Source: Cellulomonas sp. ES6 (GTDB lineage Bacteria; Actinomycetota; Actinomycetes; Actinomycetales; Cellulomonadaceae). Taken from it: a stretch of DNA of 64,000 nucleotides. This document shows, piece after piece, positions 59,994-64,000 of this stretch. How positions within the stretch are numbered: the first letter of the stretch is position 1; every line of letters starts with the position of its first letter. The stretch spans positions 1,550,001-1,614,000 of the forward strand of contig NZ_CP125655.1 in assembly GCF_030053835.1 (NCBI RefSeq), given 5' to 3'. The position numbers were made by a program, and so were the translations under genes. The notes under the pieces were generated by a model. The model did not search any database and was not told the DNA's origin. It worked only from the letters and a program-made list of their open reading frames with translations.

Positions 59994-61795
59994 CGGATCA
60001 CCGCCGCGTCTCCGGTCGCCAGCAGCGGCGTCATGGGTTCCTTCCCTTCGAGCGTGGCGGACAGCAGCATCCGCGTGTAGGGGTGCGCGGGGGCCCGCAG
60101 GATGTCGCGCACGGGGCCCTCCTCGACGATCCGCCCGGACTGCATGACCGCGACCCGGTCGCACAGGTCGGCCACGACGCCGAAGTTGTGGGTGACGAGC
60201 ACGATGCCCACGCCCAGGCGCTGCTGGAGGTCCCGCAGCAGGTCCAGCACCTCGGCCTGCACGGTCACGTCCAGGGCGGTCGTGGGCTCGTCCGCGATGA
60301 TGAGGTCCGGCTCGCAGGAGATGGCCCCCGCGATCAGCACCCGCTGCGCCATGCCGCCCGAGATCTCGTGCGGGTAGGCCGCGAACGTGCGCTCCGGGTC
60401 CGCGATGCCGACGCTCGCGAGCAGGTCCAGGGCGCGCGCCCGGGCCTCCTGCCGCGAGAGGCCGAGCACCTTCACCAGCGGCCGCGTGAGCTGGGCGCCG
60501 ACCGTGAACGCCGGGTCCAGGTTGCTCATGGGCTCCTGCGGGATGTACGAGATCCGCCGGCCCCGCAGCGGGCGCACCCGCCCCTGGTCGACCTGCCGCG
60601 CGCCGGCCGGCACGAGCGCCGTCCCGTCGAACAGGATCGAGCCGCCGGTGATGACGGCGTTGCCGGGCAGCAGGCCGAGGACGGCGAACGCGGTCTGCGT
60701 CTTGCCCGAGCCGGACTCCCCGACGATCCCGAGCACCTCGTTGCGGTCCACGTGCAGGGTGACGCCGTCGACGACGAGCTTCACCGAGCCGTCCGCCTGC
60801 GGGTACCCGAGCCGCAGGTCCCGCACGGACAGCAGGTGGGCGTCGTCACCGGCGACCGGCTCCGCGGCACCCGCCGCCGCGGCGGCCGCGGCCTCGAGGG
60901 TCCGCCGGTCGCGGCGCCGCACGGTGACCTTCTCGAGGTCCTCGAGGGAGTCGCGCACCGCGTTGCCGAGCAGCACGAACGTCGCGATGGTCACGGCGAT
61001 GGCGAGCGACGGCCACAGCAGGTTGAGCGGCTGGCGGTAGATGGACCGGAAGCCGTCGTTGACCATGACGCCCCAGGTCGGCGTGTTCGGGTCGCCGAGA
61101 CCCAGGAACTCCAGGGACGACTGGATCGCGATGGCCACGCCCGCGACGCCCGCCGTCTGGATGATGATCGGCGCCCGCACCACCGACAGGATGTGGCGGC
61201 CGACGATCCGGGCGTCCGACAGCCCCGCGACCCGGGCGGCGTCGACGTACAGCTCGCCGCGCACCGCCTGCACCGTCGTGCGGGTCAGCCGGAAGTACCC
61301 GGGGCTGAGCAGCACGCCGAACACGATCATCGTGATCCACGTCGACGGCCCGACGGCGCTGCGCACCGCGAGCAGGACGATCATCGCCGGCAGGGCGAGC
61401 AGGATGTTCGCGACCCAGCTCGACGCCGAGTCGAAGAGCTTCCCGTAGTACCCGGCCAGCAGGCCGGCGGGCACGCCGATGACCACCGCGACACCTGCCG
61501 CGAGCGCGGCGGACAGCAGCGTCAGGCGGGTGCCGTGCACGAGGCGCGCGAAGATGTCGCGGCCCGCGCTGTCCGTGCCGAGCAGGTGCTCCCCGCCGGG
61601 GGGCAGCAGCACGCTGCCGAGGTCCGAGCGGCCGGGGTCCTGGCCCGCGATGAGCGGGGCGAACAGCGCCACGAGCACGAGCAGCGCGAGCACCACCAGG
61701 CTGGCGAGCCCCATCGGGTTCTTCAGCAGCCGGCCGGTGGCCGACGAGCGGGTGGGGGCCGCGAGGGCCTGGGGCTGGGCGGTCACCTCGGTCAC
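59990..61795 (-). CDS. Fused ABC permease-ATPase (DppC-DppD type)
   Basis: Single protein of 601 residues. Residues about 1-285 are a DppC permease (LLGTDSAGRDIFARLVHGTR, EAA-like AARVAGLSDARIVGRHI, about six membrane segments). After an Ala-rich linker, residues about 310-601 are a DppD ATPase (Walker A GESGSGKTQ, signature ISGGMAQR, Walker B LIIADEPTTALD). No stop or frame change separates them. GTG 61795 overlaps the DppB-type stop. Confidence 0.92.
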   Translation of the reverse strand: MTEVTAQPQALAAPTRSSATGRLLKNPMGLASLVVLALLVLVALFAPLIAGQDPGRSDLGSVLLPPGGEHLLGTDSAGRDIFARLVHGTRLTLLSAALAAGVAVVIGVPAGLLAGYYGKLFDSASSWVANILLALPAMIVLLAVRSAVGPSTWITMIVFGVLLSPGYFRLTRTTVQAVRGELYVDAARVAGLSDARIVGRHILSVVRAPIIIQTAGVAGVAIAIQSSLEFLGLGDPNTPTWGVMVNDGFRSIYRQPLNLLWPSLAIAVTIATFVLLGNAVRDSLEDLEKVTVRRRDRRTLEAAAAAAAGAAEPVAGDDAHLLSVRDLRLGYPQADGSVKLVVDGVTLHVDRNEVLGIVGESGSGKTQTAFAVLGLLPGNAVITGGSILFDGTALVPAGARQVDQGRVRPLRGRRISYIPQEPMSNLDPAFTVGAQLTRPLVKVLGLSRQEARARALDLLASVGIADPERTFAAYPHEISGGMAQRVLIAGAISCEPDLIIADEPTTALDVTVQAEVLDLLRDLQQRLGVGIVLVTHNFGVVADLCDRVAVMQSGRIVEEGPVRDILRAPAHPYTRMLLSATLEGKEPMTPLLATGDAAVIR

Positions 61796-62733
61796 GACAC
61801 ACGCACCTTGGGGTTGAGCCATCCGTTGAGGATGTCCACGAGCAGGTTCACCACGATGACGATGAGCACCGTGTAGACGACGACCCCCATCACCACGGGC
61901 AGGTCGGCGCGCGCCGTCGCGTTGACGGCGAGCGAGCCCATGCCGGGGATGGCGAACAGGGACTCGATGATGACGACGCCGCCGAGCAGGGAGATGAACT
62001 GCAGCGACAGCACCGTCAGGCCCGCGGGCGCGGCCGAGCGGAGCACGTGCCGGAACAGCACCTCCCGCTCGCTGATCCCCCGCGAGCGCAGCGTGCGCAC
62101 GTAGTCGAGCTCGAGCTGCTTGATGAACGCGCTGCGGATCTGCTGGGCGGTGCCGCCGACGCCGTTCACGACGAGCGCGAGCACCGGCAGCGTCAGCGAC
62201 GTGATCCACACGCCGAGCCGTGCGCCGGGCGAGATCGCGGAGATCGCCGGGAACCAGCCCGCGTTGATGGCGAGGGTCAGCACCAGGACGATGCCGATGA
62301 TGAAGCCGGGGACCGCGTTGCCGACGACGGCCGCGACCTGCACGACCCGGTCCACCCAGCCGCGGCGGACCGCGGCGACCATCCCGAGCACGGTCGCGAC
62401 GAGCGCGATCAGCAGGATCGACGTGATGACCATCGCGAACGTCACGGGCAGCCGGCCGAGGATCGAGCCGACGACCGGCTCGTTGGTGAACCAGGACCGG
62501 CCGAAGTCGCCCTGCGCGGCGTGGGCGAACCAGTCGCCCAGGCGGGTCAGCAGCGGCTGGTCGAGGCCGAGCGCGACCTCCTTGGCGGCGACGGCCTCGT
62601 CGGTGGCCTGGTCGCCCAGGATGTTGCGGGCGATGCTGCCGGAGGACGAGTAGAGCAGGACGAAGGTCAGCACGGTGACGCACAGCAGCACGGCGATGCC
62701 GGCGCCGAGGCGTCGCAGGACCAGGGAGATCAT
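61792..62733 (-). CDS. Oligopeptide-type ABC transporter permease (DppB)
   Basis: Permease of 313 residues with about six membrane segments. FGRSWFTNEPV and the cytoplasmic loop DYVRTLRSRGISEREVLFRH followed by ESLFAIPGMGSL are DppB signatures. First permease of the glucuronide-locus importer. Confidence 0.94.
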   Translation of the reverse strand: MISLVLRRLGAGIAVLLCVTVLTFVLLYSSSGSIARNILGDQATDEAVAAKEVALGLDQPLLTRLGDWFAHAAQGDFGRSWFTNEPVVGSILGRLPVTFAMVITSILLIALVATVLGMVAAVRRGWVDRVVQVAAVVGNAVPGFIIGIVLVLTLAINAGWFPAISAISPGARLGVWITSLTLPVLALVVNGVGGTAQQIRSAFIKQLELDYVRTLRSRGISEREVLFRHVLRSAAPAGLTVLSLQFISLLGGVVIIESLFAIPGMGSLAVNATARADLPVVMGVVVYTVLIVIVVNLLVDILNGWLNPKVRVS

Positions 62734-62796
62734 GGCGGGCTCCGGGTGCGGGTGCGGGGCCGGGGTGCGCCGCGGGACGGCGCACCCCGGCGTGGC

Positions 62797-64000
62797 TCAG
62801 GAGGCGGGCGTGTAGTTGTAGATCGACGGCACGGCCATCTGGATCTGCGCCTCGACCTGCACCTTGTCGGCGTCGTAGAAGTACAGCTGGCTCGGGCGGT
62901 ACCACGGCACGAACCACGCGTTCTCGGTGATGTACCGGTTGAGGTCCTGCGCGGCGGAGTCCGCGTCGTCACCGCCCGCGTTGATCGCCTCGGCCGCCGC
63001 GTCGATCTCCGGCGTCGTGGTGGCGAACGGGTTGTACGCCGCGCCGGTCGCGAGCAGCTGCGTGTACGCCACCGACGTCGGGCCCTGGAACAGGTTGAAC
63101 ACCGCCATCGGGTACTTGCCGGCCCGCAGCACGTCCAGGTACTCCTGCTGGGTCACCGCGGTGGTCTCCACCGTGATGCCCACGTCGCCGAGCTGCTGCA
63201 CGACGAACGCCGTGAGGGTCTCGAAGTTCGGGGCGAGCAGCGGCATCGTGATGGTCAGGCCGTCCGCGTAGCCGGCCTCGGCGAGCAGCTCGCGAGCCTT
63301 GTCCGGGTCGTACGCGTAGTAGTCGTCGAGCTCGGGCAGGTACGCGGAGCTGTCCGGGCCGAACACCTGGCTCGTCACCTCGCCGAACCCGCCGGCGACC
63401 TGGTCGAGCAGCGCCTGCCGGTCGAACGCGTAGTTGATCGCCTGGCGGACGCGCACGTCCGCCAGCGCGGGGTTCAGCACGCCCTCACGGTCGAAGAGCA
63501 TCATCCCGGACCAGTCGGTGGGGTACTCGAGCAGCGTGTAGCCCGACTGCTCCCCCTGGTCGTAGGTGGTGGCGTCCAGCAGCACCGCGTCCACCTCGCC
63601 GGCCGAGACGGCGTTCGCCCGGGCCGCCGAGTCGACGAGCACGCGCAGGGTGATCTGGTCCCACTTCTGCAGGTCGGCGCCCCAGTAGCCGTCGCGGGCG
63701 GTCATGACGTACTGCGAGCCGGGGATCGACTGCCCACCGTCCATGACGTAGGGGCCCGTTCCGACCGGCAGCGTGTCCATGTCGTCGGTCCCGAGCGCCT
63801 CGGGGCTGCCCATGAGGCCGAGCGCCTGGCTGAGGAAGTACTCGAAGGAGGCGTCCGGGCGGGACAGCGTGAACTCGACGGTGTCCTCGTCGACCGCCAC
63901 GACCTCCTCGAGGGAGGCCGCCTGGTTGGCCTGCGGGCCGTTGTCCTCCTGGAAGTGCGTGATGTTCGCGACCACCGCGTCGGCGTCGAACGCCGCGCCG
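62797..64000 (-). CDS. Peptide-type ABC transporter substrate-binding protein, partial (N-terminus beyond window)
   Basis: C-terminal 401 residues of a DppA/SBP_bac_5 protein (family length about 500-550). Typical segments: SLPVGTGPY-like DTLPVGTGPYVM, VRQAINYAFDRQALLDQV and DKARELLAEAGYADG. The signal peptide is outside the window. With the following DppB, DppC-D and DppF genes and the glucuronidase it probably imports glucuronides or aldouronic oligosaccharides instead of peptides (inference from context). Confidence 0.92.
   Translation of the reverse strand, partial: GAAFDADAVVANITHFQEDNGPQANQAASLEEVVAVDEDTVEFTLSRPDASFEYFLSQALGLMGSPEALGTDDMDTLPVGTGPYVMDGGQSIPGSQYVMTARDGYWGADLQKWDQITLRVLVDSAARANAVSAGEVDAVLLDATTYDQGEQSGYTLLEYPTDWSGMMLFDREGVLNPALADVRVRQAINYAFDRQALLDQVAGGFGEVTSQVFGPDSSAYLPELDDYYAYDPDKARELLAEAGYADGLTITMPLLAPNFETLTAFVVQQLGDVGITVETTAVTQQEYLDVLRAGKYPMAVFNLFQGPTSVAYTQLLATGAAYNPFATTTPEIDAAAEAINAGGDDADSAAQDLNRYITENAWFVPWYRPSQLYFYDADKVQVEAQIQMAVPSIYNYTPAS

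Overview
The window looks like chromosome of a very high-GC actinomycete, most likely a Cellulomonas-type (Cellulomonadaceae) polysaccharide degrader. By eye G+C is about three quarters. GTG starts are common, several promoters look leaderless (a TANNNT box about 7 bases before the start), ATGA/GTGA gene overlaps are frequent, and glycoside hydrolase loci are paired with LacI regulators. Genus is inference. Nearly all the long opposite-strand reading frames are GC-codon shadows and were left out.

Left part (1-17 kb): sugar catabolism. A xylo-oligosaccharide locus (GH39 cut by the left edge, two LacI regulators, a GH120 beta-xylosidase) runs with 4-base overlaps into a 2-keto-3-deoxy-pentonate aldolase and a xylonate dehydratase, so it appears to link xylosidases to oxidative (Dahms-type) xylose breakdown. 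Four CGAAAC/GTTTCG palindromes mark its promoters. A lipoprotein gene and a second sugar locus follow: LacI, ribose/xylose-type ABC transporter, GH35 beta-galactosidase and an unknown 260-residue protein. From 17 to 21.4 kb come regulator/enzyme pairs (GntR with an alpha/beta hydrolase, MarR with an NAD-dependent epimerase) and a methyltransferase.

21.6-31.8 kb is an accessory island of visibly lower G+C, next to a tRNA-Arg(CCT) gene and bounded by near-identical 19-base sequences. A six-gene operon encodes an acyl carrier protein, a thymidylate-synthase-fold protein, an AcpS-type transferase, an XRE regulator, an ImmA/IrrE metallopeptidase fused to a chagasin-like (I42) cysteine-protease inhibitor domain, and a papain-like peptidase. 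Alongside lie a 5-hmdU-DNA-kinase helical-domain protein, a second thymidylate-synthase-fold protein with a thymidylate-kinase-like partner, a small membrane protein and a PD-(D/E)XK-like protein. This is the best candidate for an undescribed system, perhaps pairing thymine-nucleotide or DNA modification with a leashed protease. The function is inference.

32-49 kb is ordinary chromosome: lipoprotein, a YhgE/Pip-type exporter broken by a frameshift with a degenerate ABC ATPase, an ECF sigma factor with a membrane partner, TetR with a MacB-type ABC exporter, a GT2 glycosyltransferase, a large LuxR regulator, a NarL-type two-component system and a DUF4352-like protein.

48.5-64 kb returns to glycan use: LacI with an ABC importer and a GH31 enzyme; an ArsR-like regulator; then a glucuronide locus (D-mannonate dehydratase, GH2 beta-glucuronidase and a peptide-type ABC importer whose binding protein is cut by the right edge).
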